Below are positions 1-11,530 of a DNA stretch of 64,000 nt, piece by piece. This DNA comes from Amblyomma americanum (taxonomy: Eukaryota; Arthropoda; Arachnida; Ixodida; Ixodidae): the NCBI RefSeq assembly GCF_052857255.1, contig NC_135497.1:119984744-120048743 (forward strand), written 5' to 3'. Numbering within the stretch: position 1 is the first letter of the stretch; every line of letters starts with the position of its first letter. A model generated the notes under the pieces. It made no database searches. It was not told where the DNA came from and was given only the letters and a program-made list of their open reading frames with translations. Made by a program: the position numbers and the translations under genes.

Positions 1-3000
1 GGAGGTCCAATGACACGTTCTAAGTAACATGCGCCCGAGGAAACAAGTTCAGAACAGAAGAGCAGATTGCATGGCATCGAGCCCACGACCTCTGTACGTT
101 GCGTGTGGTGCCCTGTCAATTGAGTTACAGCGGTGGGAGCTCAATTTTGCTTTGTTTGTATTTACCGTATTTAAAGTAAAAAAAAAAACATTTCCCATTC
201 AGGCGTTAACCACCGCCTGCAGGAACGACAGGCGAGCCTGATCATCTTTGAACGCAGTCGTTTAATGAGCTGTGTTCACATGGCGCCCCCCTGCCAACTT
301 CATCAGCGCACAAATTGTTCGTGAGTTCGGGTGCGTCCTTGCGCATGACCGCATGTTGACTCGTGTTCTGGATATTATTTTCCTCATCATCTCATTTTTT
401 CTCGCGCTCATGTTTTCGACACGAGAGCGTAAGGTACGGCGCACCCAAGAAAAGTTACAGGGCGAAGCGTTGACTAAAACTTAGTTTTTAACCCAGCAGC
501 GGAAAAGTATGCCTTCGTATACCATCGTATACCATTAAGCGCAAGCATATCAAGTCCAAGCCAAATGACCCCGCAGCAAGCTTTTAATTCATGTTCTCGT
601 TGCTGGTGTATCTGCATGGCAGTGCGGGCTGGGCGAGATTCCTTTAGCTTTGCTTTAAACGCCCAAACTACGAATGTCTTTACATGGATGCCCGTGAATG
701 GCAAGGTGGTGTCGCTGTATCCTGCCCTGCAATGTCAGAAATTTACACTGACGACGCGTGATCGGCGTCCGGCCGCGACAGCAGTTGCTGTCCGAGCCTT
801 AGTGAAGTCTATTAATCCGAAGAGCTTCTGTGATAAGCGCCGGCTTTTACAGGAAAGTACACGAAGAAAAAATCCCTGTCACAGGGGCGCCTTTAATGTC
901 ACTTTCAACGAGTGTGACATTTGCCTAAAGTGTCATTCACGCAGTGTCACACGATGAGCTTTAGTGACACCCGCTGCAGAATGTGCACTTGCCCCGTAGT
1001 GATTTTGGCAAACTCACTCTATTTGTTCCTGCAAGGCAAGTGTGTATTGTTAACAGCAGTGCTCCCACATTAGCAAAAATTGTTTTAAAAATTGAAAATC
1101 TTAAAATCTCGATCTTATTTCATTGATTGTGCCTTTTAATAAGAAATTGTTTTAAATCATCAGGAACTAAAAATAATCCGCACACACGAACAGCTACTCT
1201 CGCTCTGCTAGTGACGACGACACCCTTCCGCGATAGGCCTAACGAGTCCGCGGGGTTCGTGTGTGCAATATCGGCGACTGTGGAGAGCGCATTCACACGT
1301 TTTAGCGAACGCGAATGTTCAAGGAGTGTAGTTTTGACAAAAGTGACCTAAATTCGGCTATTGCTTACATTACAGGACGCGCATACACTGAACGGAAAGC
1401 GCCGTTGGGACCCCCTCTCGATGCTTTAGGCACAGCAGCAGTCGTCGCCGTCGCTTGTGCTCTTGCGATTCAAAATGAAGCACTCGTCTCATCGGAGAAA
1501 GCAGGGACGATTAGCGAAAAGCGCTGGTCCGACGCGATGTCAGCAACCCGGCTAAGGTGCGCGGTCGCATCGGCGCTTCTTACATAGATGTCGCACTCCG
1601 TAAACAAGCAATGGTACAACCGGTACAAAAATACAATTATTTTAGATAACTAATGCGCAGCTTGCATTTTATGTTATGCAAACGGGCACTAGCAGTTTAT
1701 ACACAGCGATGTAAACAAGAGTACTGGAGTGCAGTCGTCCTCATCGGTGCATTCCTGGGGAAATTTTGCCGCACTTATGCGGTAAATGTTCAGTAGTGTA
1801 CTATGATCTTCAAACACTCATTTAGCGTGTACACAAAATATTTGCTAAAAAAGCAACAGAAGAAAGCGTGTAACAGATATGAAAATCAGCATCCACAAAA
1901 CCGGCGTTGCTGGAGGCGGGGCGAACCGATGGCGACGGCTGTTGGTCAGCGCGGGTAGTATACGGGCTGCGTATTAGTTTCGAAGGCATCCCAAAATCTC
2001 GAATGTCTTCGCGGAGCTCCGCTGACTGGAATGTATGTCAGCCGAATGCTGTTAAAAAATTCGTCTAGCGGCACAAGGCGACAGTCGAGTCGAATGACAT
2101 TCGGTTGGAAGGCGCTCGAAACGCCCGTGTATAGCAGGGGTATTACTTGTCTCGGGTTGTGCTGCTTCTTGTAGTTAACATTTAATCAGATGTGGAAATA
2201 AAACTGAAATTTAACTCGGAGTAATTAGATTTGCGTTGAAATTGTATTTTCAAAGTATTTACGCGAAAACAGATTTCTCAAGGGTGCTGCAACATCCTTC
2301 CCAATTGCCATCATTTCTAAATGACACTTCTTTCTGCCGTGTGACAGCGCGCATCGAAAGTGTCATTCATTCAAGCGAAGTGCACTTCGTGAAAGTGTCG
2401 CTAAACTTGCCCGCGTGGCAGGGGTATAATACTGCTGTCACGAAGGACAGACTGATGGTCAGCGACTCCACAACCAAGGGGCACAAATATGAGCACCTAC
2501 GTACCTTCTTCCCCCAGACCGCGTTCTTTTTACGCAATGTGCACATCGTTTCCTGGAGTTGGTGATACGGAGATACGAGATCAGCCTCACAGACAAAAGA
2601 CTGTAAATCTAGTCATCAGGTGGTGTTTCAGTTGCACTTATCAGTCGGTCCCCGTCATTGCAGCGAATGACATTTGCAGAGTAAATGACCCTGAAATGGC
2701 CTTTCATGCTGGAGCGCATAAAACTGTCACCCTCAACGATAAAAATCCAGGTCCTGCTTCTAGCACGTAAAATAGATATTTTTCAGTGATGTCCGGTCAT
2801 GATGGATATGGATCTACTCTTCGACAACGTGGACTGCATGCCCACTTGTCAGCAACATTTGTCACGTGTCAGTTCGATACTGTTACATCCGAAACCCCAC
2901 AGCACGAATAACCGCATCCAGAAAAAAAGGCAGAAGTTGTAACAACATTTGTTGGTGAGCGCAATGCTTACTCCCCGATAAATTCGCGACACCAAGCAAT

Positions 3001-3860
3001 GACGTCACCGGATTAATTACGAGAAGCGTTACAACCCACCTTCGACATTCGCTGCAGGACGCCAGTTATTGAGGCGGCAATTCCACCGAAGAAGCTGGCC
3101 ACTGCTCCCATGTATTGCTTTCCGGAAACAGGATGGTGCACAATGAACGGCAGGTACACTGGGGGTTAATGACCTTGCTTCTGGAACCTGCGAGAAATCA
3201 GAAGAAAAATAAAGCGCTCCAATATATGCTCTCTCCGCAGCGCGGGGCTTCTGTGAAGTGACCAATATCTATTACTGGGTTTAAAAGTAGTCATCCTGAA
3301 AAGTGGCTGGTTTCGAGACGTAACCCGGAAGTGCTGCTTTCAGCGACGCCACCTCAAGTCCAGCCAAAAAAAAAAAAAAGAAGCAATGCGTGTGGCAGCG
3401 CCTGCGTGGAGTAGTAGTTAACGCGCCACCTGTCGCGGCTGTATCATACGGCAGCACTTCACGGGCATTACGACGGCGGTGCAGGCCCTGGCAGCGCGGG
3501 TGACCCGACGTATACGAGCGCGTGGCACGAAAGGTTAGGGACCGACCTGCGCGGTGATCCAGGAACCTCCTGCTAACCGGCCTCCCATAATTTTTGCTGC
3601 TCATCACGAGGCAACAACGAAGCTGAAATGCCGCTTCGCCCCCGAACCCTCATTCATTAGTGTTGTGGTTACAATGTTACAATTTTCTATCACCGCATTT
3701 GCACACACGACGTCTTGAATTGTAATCCTGCATTTATTTTTTTCATTTTGTCCCCCCAGGGATATGGGCGAAAGGGCTTCTTTTTGGTTTCAGAAGCAGT
3801 TACTAACGTTCTAAACCATTAGAGGAAACAATGATCGCAAATTATGTCAGTTTCTCTCTT
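1..3860. other. Intergenic, no gene recognised
   Basis: Open frames here are short, overlap on both strands and show no domain I recognise. A poly-A run lies near 3365-3378. A cluster of TGTCA/TGACA words lies at 877-970, and a weaker one at 2319-2405 (see findings). No SINE head, inverted-repeat element or splice-flanked conserved exon was seen. Confidence 0.6.
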
Positions 3861-4060
3861 GTTTTGTTTTGTGTTTTATGGCACATAAGCATAAAGCTGT
3901 CATGCGCCAAGCGTAATTTTAAATTTCCTTCTTGTCGTGCTTAACACACTAGAGTTTTTCAAATGGACAGTTTCTCTCTCGCCCTAGAAAAAAACGAGTT
4001 GGCCACCTGAAGTCCGCAAAGCCGTTTTGAAGACTTTAATGTATCAAGCAAAAGCCTTCT
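3861..4060 (-). repeat. LINE 3'-end fragment (LINE-A family)
   Basis: Around 3868-3925 the minus strand reads as a diverged copy of the 3' end of LINE-A at 18600-18665. Both share the order GCGCCAA/TGGCG, then CATGAC or GATGGCC, then ATG(T/C)GCCATAAAAC, and end in a run rich in AAAAC. It is probably a 5'-truncated LINE insertion. Only the 3' UTR remains, and similarity fades towards 4060. Confidence 0.4.
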
Positions 4061-4319
4061 ACAACAATTTACTTGACGTGATATGTTCAACTGATATATA
4101 CCATTTGATACTGCGCAATAACGACATAGAAAATGATATAAACAGAGTATAAATTGAACAAAATGTTATTTAAAGGGACAGTCCACTGATTTTCATCGAC
4201 TAAATTTTCTTTGCGGTAATCGAGAGCCCCTCACCCAAACGAACGCGTACACGGGTTGTGAGGCTTAGTAACTACTTTACATTCTACTTTACATTCATTG
4301 GTCACTGGGAGTCCTCATA

Positions 4320-4480
4320 CGACACCTGGCGCAGTGGTGCAGCGGTTAACTGATGTGCCACTGCCTTGCGATGGCAGGTATTGCCACCGGTGGGGCTAGT
4401 GAGACCCAGGTTGTTCTTCCCGGGCAACCTCAAGGTCACGGAGAGAGGCTTCGGACAGACAAACATCGGCGAAATCTAAG
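4320..4480 (+). repeat. tRNA-derived SINE, second family (SINE-2)
   Basis: The head CTGGCGCAGTGGTGCAGCGG reads like a pol III A box. Downstream, CAGGTTGTTCTTCCCGGGCA sits at the position of a degenerate B box. A second copy lies on the minus strand at about 32537-32652 with the same head and the same GCCACCGGTGG core. It sits inside the TTAA element and ends close to the hAT target site. Confidence 0.55.
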
Positions 4481-4488
4481 ATTGGGGG

Positions 4489-5201
4489 CAGTGTTGCCGA
4501 ATCGTGGGAAATTTCCCATATCGTGGGAAAATCAAGCCACTGAGGGAAAAAGGGAATTTTGTTTAATAACGCATTGAAAACATGGGAAATTTCGGTTTCG
4601 CTAAAGACCGGTGTTCTAAATGTGCTTTCTCGGGAAAATGTGCAGAGATGGAGGGCAAATGCTGTTATCATGGCGGCCTGACTTGTGTCGCGAGAAGAAA
4701 TTTGGCTTGATGTTTCCCTTTAATTTCCTGCCTAGCCTTGGATACAGAGCCCTGGCCCATTCAGGCTTCGAGTGCTGCGTCCTTGGATTTCTTCCAGCTA
4801 TAGTGGCAGTGACCCTCCCATTAATTGCTTCCAACCACTCCCAGCTCTTTAGTCACACGAATCTCCTATATTGTTGTAAAGGAATTTCCGAAAACTTCTA
4901 CGGTCTATACAGGAGAGGCTAGAAAGGAAATGGAAGTAGCCGAGCTGGTCTCCGTCCCAACGCAAAAACTAATAAAAGCGAAGTGGTGGCTGACGATGAT
5001 GTGATCAAGAACAATCCAGCCCTGATGTTCATTATTAATGTGCTTTGTATTTATTTTATTTCACTCATTCTTATATTTATTACCTTGGCTGTATTCACTC
5101 TAAAATTACTATATCTCGAAAAAAATATATATTTGTTGGAAAAAATGGGAAATTCTTCGCCGACAACTGAGAAAAACCAAATGGACAGTGCGGCAACACT
5201 G
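4489..5201. mobile_element. Non-autonomous hAT element
   Basis: The left end reads CAGTGTTGCCG at 4489 and the right end CGGCAACACTG at 5191-5201, an exact 11-bp inverted terminus of hAT type. The 8-bp duplication ATTGGGGG is perfect at 4481-4488 and 5202-5209. An inner GGGAAATTTCCC/ATGGGAAATTC pair extends the inverted similarity. At 713 bp with no hAT dimerisation domain or DDE motif in any frame, it is a deletion derivative mobilised in trans. It is younger than the TTAA element that contains it. Confidence 0.82.
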
Positions 5202-5703
5202 ATTGGGGGGCTTTAGTGCTCGCGCAGAAAAAAAAAATATCGATAAAATAAGACTGCAAATATCTACGAGATATCAGCCGGTAGCAGCGCGGCTGTGGCC
5301 GCGCCATTGTCGGCATACCGGCAATCTGCTCTTTGAAAACACTTCAAGATATGATAAAAAGGCAGGGTTAAATCCCTAGTGGCAAGAAAATCAAATTAAT
5401 GCGTCTGAGGTTTCTTCCAACAAAAATGCTGCCGGTATGGCGATGAGCCCTGTCCATAAGATGTCGTATATCCACACCAGGCGACGAAACGCGACTGCAT
5501 GCACAGACTAAAGTCTGTGCATGCCCTTCCGTAGAAGTTTGAAAACAGCACGGCGCCACAGTCGAGTCTGGCCTGAATCTCCTGGCCAGTTTAAAATATA
5601 ATTTCCCGCCAAAACCACGAGTTCTGCCCGGGTTATTGTCATGACAGGGAGAGATGGAATATGCCAGTATTTTTATGCTCGCCTAAGACAGCAGACTGCC
5701 CCT

Positions 5704-6386
5704 TTAACACAGAACCGCCTTATAAACGTCATGCTCCCTTTCATAGCGCAGTAGAAAACGATTCAGCAAAGCCTCAAGCGTCAAGAAACAAGAATTTTAA
5801 TCTAGTTTTTATAGAATAAAAAAAGTTATACGAAAGACTAGAACGCGTAAACTTTGCGACGGTGCCCTCTGAGATCTCAGGAGGAAGGACAGAAGAATGC
5901 ATATATGCAAGCCGACACTAAACTCGCTCGCGGAACGCCGAGATCTTTGCACTGCTCTATTTCTACATTAATCGAATTGATGCCACGCAAATACAATTTA
6001 CGGGAGTAGGAGTCGTCGTGTTTATTGAAGTCTTCTCTCTTGAGCCAAGCGCAATAGATAAAAAGTCGACTGGCGATAATTCGATCTCGGAGGGGACCAA
6101 ATTTGCTTTTTTATTATGTACGCGGAGTTCCAATTAAGGAGTTTCTTTTTAATACACTTGATTTTGGCGAGACCACAAGTACAAGTTCGAATAAACAGGA
6201 AGCCCGAATTAAGCGAGTTCGAACAACCAGAGTTCATCGTACAGCTCCTTATGCCAGAGCTACAGCAGGGCCACGGGGCCAGCCGTGACAGGGAACTCGG
6301 AGTGGTTTTCGACTACTCGGTGACAATAGGCCAACAGTCGGCCGATTCGGTCTGCCAAAACCATGTCGTCGTGATATCTGGCTCTA
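5704..6386. other. Intergenic, nothing identified
   Basis: AT-rich at first. Short overlapping open frames around 6022-6406 resemble no family I know. There are no repeats of note before the MITE that follows. Confidence 0.5.
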
Positions 6387-7102
6387 TGTCACACTGCGCC
6401 GACTGAAACAGTCGGTCGACTGTCGGCGTCGGCGCCACGTCTCCCACAAGACGGCTGTTGGCCGATGGTCCGCCAACTCCCATGCCACGCTAGCGAGACA
6501 ACGTACGAGACCTCCCGCCGACTTGGCCCTTTCTCGTTATCACTCTTCTTTTGTCATTTCCTGCTATGCGAAATTCATGGGCCGGGACGCTTCATTTTTC
6601 ACCCTTTTAAATAAATCCCACCATAGAAAAACAGACTCCTTAACAATCGTGATTATGAACCTAGATTGAGTGCAGCCCAGTACTAAGCGGCACTTATTGC
6701 TGGGTCAGAAAGGCATATAGGATGAAATTTTCTTGCATCGTAGTTATCACTTCAACCACCACCTTGGCATTGGCCAACTATCCTCAGAAATGATACCTTT
6801 TTGCACATTCATCTATCCCAGAGCTTTTTATGAACGTAAACAAACAGTACTAGAGCGGAATCGTGTTCGCGTCTGGTGAATGTTTTAGCGCGGCGACCGA
6901 TCTCGTGACGACACGGTCGGCAGACTGGGTTTGTCGACGTCGCAGGCGTCAAAGCACGTCACACTGCGAATACATCTGGTCGTCGGACACGTTGGTGTCG
7001 TTGTCGGCCTAGTGTGACAGCTTGGTCTGCCACAGACACGGTCTGCCGATCATCGGTGTCGTTGTCGGGTCTGCGTCGGCGTCGTGTCGGGCTAGTGTGA
7101 CA
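6387..7102. mobile_element. MITE with GTCGG/CCGAC-rich subterminal arrays
   Basis: The left end reads TGTCACACTGCGCCGAC at 6387. The right end, on the minus strand from 7102, is TGTCACACTAGCCCGAC, a 17-bp inverted terminus with two mismatches. Both subterminal zones are crowded with GTCGG/CCGAC. On the right there are two near-tandem units, each carrying GGTGTCGTTGTCGG and then CTAGTGTGACAG (about 6990-7022 and 7050-7102). No transposase is present. No clear target duplication was found, so the superfamily is undecided. Confidence 0.55.
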
Positions 7103-10100
7103 GGCCCTTTGGTGTTCAAAGCACACCGAAGCCTTGGAACACTATTTTTTTTTTCATTTTGCCCCAAAGAAGCGCGATCGTAATTTTGCAACGACCTCGA
7201 ATCGAACCCGCCATCTTGTGCTCAGCTGTAAAACGCCATAGCCGCAGTGTTATCGCGACACTGGCGCGGCGCAAGCGGTAGCACATGACGGTTTGCTCAT
7301 TAAGATATAACCAATGGACTATAGGAAGACGCAGCAGTTTTCAGTGAGTCATAGCAGTTAAGTGCGAAGGGGAGGATAAAATGCATGATCCGTAAGAACC
7401 CCTTCGAAGTGAGTATTACTATGTATTACTTAGAGTCAAATGACACATCGCATAAGAAAGAAAAAATGGCTGGGGTTCAACGTGGTTTGAACCTAGATAT
7501 ACGAGCAAAAGCTCTGTTAACCTAGGTCTCCACTGTCTCAAATCGAATGTCAAGGTCAAGGTCAGGTACCTAAACGACACCTTCATATGATCACGTGGTC
7601 ATACATTGTACTACCATAGCTTGGGCCATACCACCAAGCAGTTAAGTTCGCTTTGACCTTTTGAGGCATTGAAGGTCATTGTCTCATCCACATCAAAATC
7701 GGAAGTTGTAGCCCGAGGAGTATGGCTCTCGCTCTAAAAGAAGCGAAAATGTCCGTGAGAGAACAAATGTACACGGAATCGGAAATATAACGCCCGCAAT
7801 AGTACTTCGTGCACGGAAGATTATTTAGTTTATGGCTTTAGTTCCATGAACGCATGCAGAAATTACCGCAAAGTGACGTTTTCCACATTGATAACAGGGA
7901 ATTTCAATTAATGACAGCTTGAAAGGAAGAACTGAGGACGAAAACGTATCTGTGCACAGCTCTCATAAACAATTCGGGACATAGCCGGAATTCTTCATAA
8001 TTTTATAAACAGCGCCCAAAATCAAAACGAATTTTGTTTTCGTTGATAGTCGAAATTCTTGCGCAAATGCCCCAACGGGTGCTCAGATGCTTCTCTTGAT
8101 CTTCCCTCGCATCGACTGAGAGTAACCCATCGCCTGTTCATTAATCTTCTATGACGTGCCACGTGCGGTGAATATGGCAAGCCCGTGCTTCAGCTGCACC
8201 GAGCACTATTCTTGTGCCCTCTGCGGTACAGCGTGTGTAAGACAATCCTCAGCGACTTCCAGAGTGTGCAAGGGCTGGTGCTTCATACCTGTCTATACCG
8301 ACTCCCTCGGTGTGCCTCAACTGCGGATGACCAGTCAGAGCCTATCCCTATCTGCAGCATATCGCAGTCGACTCGCGGAGGTTTCAAGTTTGGCACAATT
8401 TCCAAATCTCTGAACATCATCTGACTTCCTTGGACACTGGCTGCTTGGCCGAAAGTAGTTTATTCTCACACCAAAGTAGCAATAAAAGACTTGACGTAGA
8501 TAGATAAGCAGGGCGCTAACTATCAACAGACGTTTTTTACTAAGGACACGCTAACATATTAAAATGCTGCGAAACGGCGCCACATGGACTGAGGCCGACC
8601 GGAGGAACAGCGCAAAGGAAGTGACGAGTTGAAGTTTACTGAAACCGTCATGATAGACTGTCTCCTTCAATAAAGTGACAGAAGGCATGCCCGCACAGCG
8701 TTTGCCATTTTGGCAATCGGCGAAGGTTTCGACTATTTCGCGAGCGCGTGATTCTCACATGTGCGCTTTCTAAGACCGGATTCCGCGCCCACAACCTCGG
8801 CAACGAATATAGAGGTCGTCGCTGCACATTCTTAATTTCATTGCGGTAGCTTTTTCCTTACGGCGGTGCATCGCCCCGTTTGCCCCATGCACACGAACGA
8901 CCACAATACAGGGGCGCGTCGCAAACGACGCTGATGCTGCACAAACGAAACTGCCAGCGAGCATACGCTTCTTGCACGGTGCTGGTCTTTCGTAGTTCAA
9001 CTTCTTGCACCGTAGTTTTTAGTTCCGTGCGTCAAACGCCACCTGAGAGCTCCCTCGACCACCAACTATATTTAATCTGGACAGCACAGTATGCACTTTC
9101 GGAACCAAGGCCATTTTTTAAGACGTCTCGTTTGTCCATTGGACCTCGGCCTACACAACACTGCGCATGACCAGTTGGCGCTTAACTGAAACAAAATAAG
9201 CACACAACAAGAAACACAACCAGCGGCTGCCGGTTCACTACGGCATTCCATGGTAGTGACCTACCTGACGTAGATACCCAGTTTGCTAATGAACATGCGC
9301 AGAGTGTTCAGATACCGTTGCCTTGAACTCACGCTTCCAGAAGTCCCAAGCCTTCTTGCGGACAGCCTGATTTCAACTTGTCGTCTGCGCACTCCGCTGG
9401 CCCTTCCTTTTAGTTGTGCGCGTTAGCTGGCTCCTACTGCTGCGATGCGAGTCAGCTCTATCGCTTGAGCATGGCGGACGCCTTTACTACCGGCTATCGT
9501 AGGCGATTAGGATAGCTGACAAACCACAATGTGCTGCGCGACAACTATACGAGCGTGGAAAGCATCTGCGCCTCGTTTCGACGTTAAACGCCTGACCCTG
9601 CACACCGACCATTCTCTACGGTAGATGGTCCAGAGACCTTAGCCTCGTCGTTCAACGGCGCTGAACTCCATACAACTGCTGCTTCACTGCTTGGAGATTA
9701 CGCGCGTCAGCGGCCGCTTGAACCATTTAAGTGCATACATGAATCCTTTAGTGGCCGCGCTACATACCTCCACTGCTCGCTTTTCCATTTTGTTTTCTTT
9801 TTTTGTTTGCTTTCCTCTTCCCACGTGTAGAGCGTGGTTATCAACCATGCCTTTCTTTTTTCTGCTCTCTCCCTATCTTTGGTTGTAACAATAGAAAATG
9901 AAATATCGATGTCCCGCATCGCATTGCAAAGGCTGTTAAAAAACAAACGTTTTCTCTCACTCTCTAAACCTACGCTTTAAAATGCACGGAGAAACCTGCA
10001 TTGCAACATGAGCACCCTTTCTGGCACAACGGAACGTGAGCGACAAAGCTTCTCTAAAGATAGTATGGGCATGAAATCTCTTCGCCACTTGTCATGCGAC

Positions 10101-10783
10101 ACAGAAGCGCAGTTTGGGCGCGCTCACCGACAAAACACTTCCTTGTCTGCCAGACGCAGTGGCGTACTATCGCCTTTCTACACTGCTCCGTTGCTAGATC
10201 GCTTCACAGGGAAGAGAAGACTGATCAGAATGCCCAAAGAAGCCTGATGATTTCCTTGTAGGATAAGGACGGTAGGTAAAAGAAAATATAAGGCGCTAAA
10301 AGCCGTCACAGGTCTACGATAGCACGAGGCAATGGAAGAGTGCGTCCAGGGCATACGCTTTGCCAGTCCCAGCGTTCTGCCGTGCCTATTTCTAACGCCT
10401 TAGAACGGAGGCCAAGGAAGCAAATTTACGGATCGAATGTTACCGCAGGAAAGTAGTCAGCGCTAATAACATATAATATATCGCTCGGATGCGGCGATAG
10501 GAATCTTCACGCCAGCAGCCCTCCTAGCTGTCATTTTGGCGTGAGGTACTTCGGGCACTTCAGGTGTTTTAGGGAAGCGCGCCATTGATTTTTAAAAATC
10601 GGCTTTTTGAAGCATGAAGGTGACTTCTCCAGCATAGTAGTACCGGTGTTGGCAAACATAAAAAAAAGGTGATTCATGTTAACTAGGAAGTTGGGTAACT
10701 AATTTCTGATAGTTAACTTTTTAAATGTTACATTTAGGCACCTGGTTACAATTATAGATTACTTGCGGGCAGTTAATAATTGC
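7103..10783. other. Intergenic, no gene recognised
   Basis: The stretch has no SINE head, LINE domain or conserved exon that I can support. Nuclear-receptor-like AGGTCA half sites and a near palindrome around CACGTG occur at 7550-7678 (see findings). Frames at 8156-8424 and 8770-9170 overlap on opposite strands and look like chance. Confidence 0.55.
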
Positions 10784-11530
10784 CACATCAGTTCTTTTCA
10801 AATTTAGAAAACGCAATTACGCTCGGCGCTGTGGTTCAAACGTTTGCCACCTCGCGCCAAAAGACCAGTGATTTCGAAAAGCGCGCGTCTTTGGCGAGCG
10901 CAAACAACGCCTCCAGAGCACGTCATTCCGTTTCGCACGTGTCACGCGTCCTTTTCTATCGTGTGGGCTGGAGGTTGGCTGGAGCAACAACCAGCGGCGA
11001 GCATCGCAGCGAGGGCAGGGCACAGAGGTTGGATGGATGGAAGGTAGGAGCGTCTCCTTTGAAACGGGGTAAGGGCAGTAGCCACCATGCTCAGCTTTTT
11101 TCCCTTTATTATTGTTTAACGGTGTTGTAAGTTATTAAAATTCACCATTTTCTTTAAATACGCCTTCCTACACTTTTAACTTTATGTCACATCTGTGCTT
11201 TTGAGCAACCAATCTTCCAATCGCTTTTTGCTAATTTCCACCGTAGATTTATTTACATGACTATTGTTATCTCTAAACCCTAGGACCTCGGGAAGAGTGA
11301 CTGTGTATACACTGGATCGACATCGGGATGGATACCATCACATATTAGTATGAGGTGTTCTATTGTTTCTACAGATTTACCACACACAGCACATGTGCCA
11401 TCTTCTTCGTTAAATTTCATTTTATACCTGCGCGTTCTAGGACATCCTGACCTAGCTTCAAAGAGTAGGGCAGTGCCTCTTGAGCTTTCATAAAAAGCTT
11501 CCTTCCTGATCTGTTTCCAGTATCGATATA

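Larger units (their letters stand above)
4174..5703. mobile_element. TTAA-flanked DNA transposon (piggyBac-like ends)
   Basis: The element starts AGGGACAGTCCACTG at 4174. Its other end, read on the minus strand from 5703, is AGGGGCAGTCTGCTG, so the inverted termini match at 12 of 15 positions. Both ends abut TTAA (4170-4173 and 5704-5707), the target duplication of piggyBac-type elements. No transposase reading frame is present. The interior carries a SINE (about 4320-4480) and a hAT element (4489-5201), so much of the length is secondary insertion. Superfamily is inferred only from TTAA and the short ends. Confidence 0.6.
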
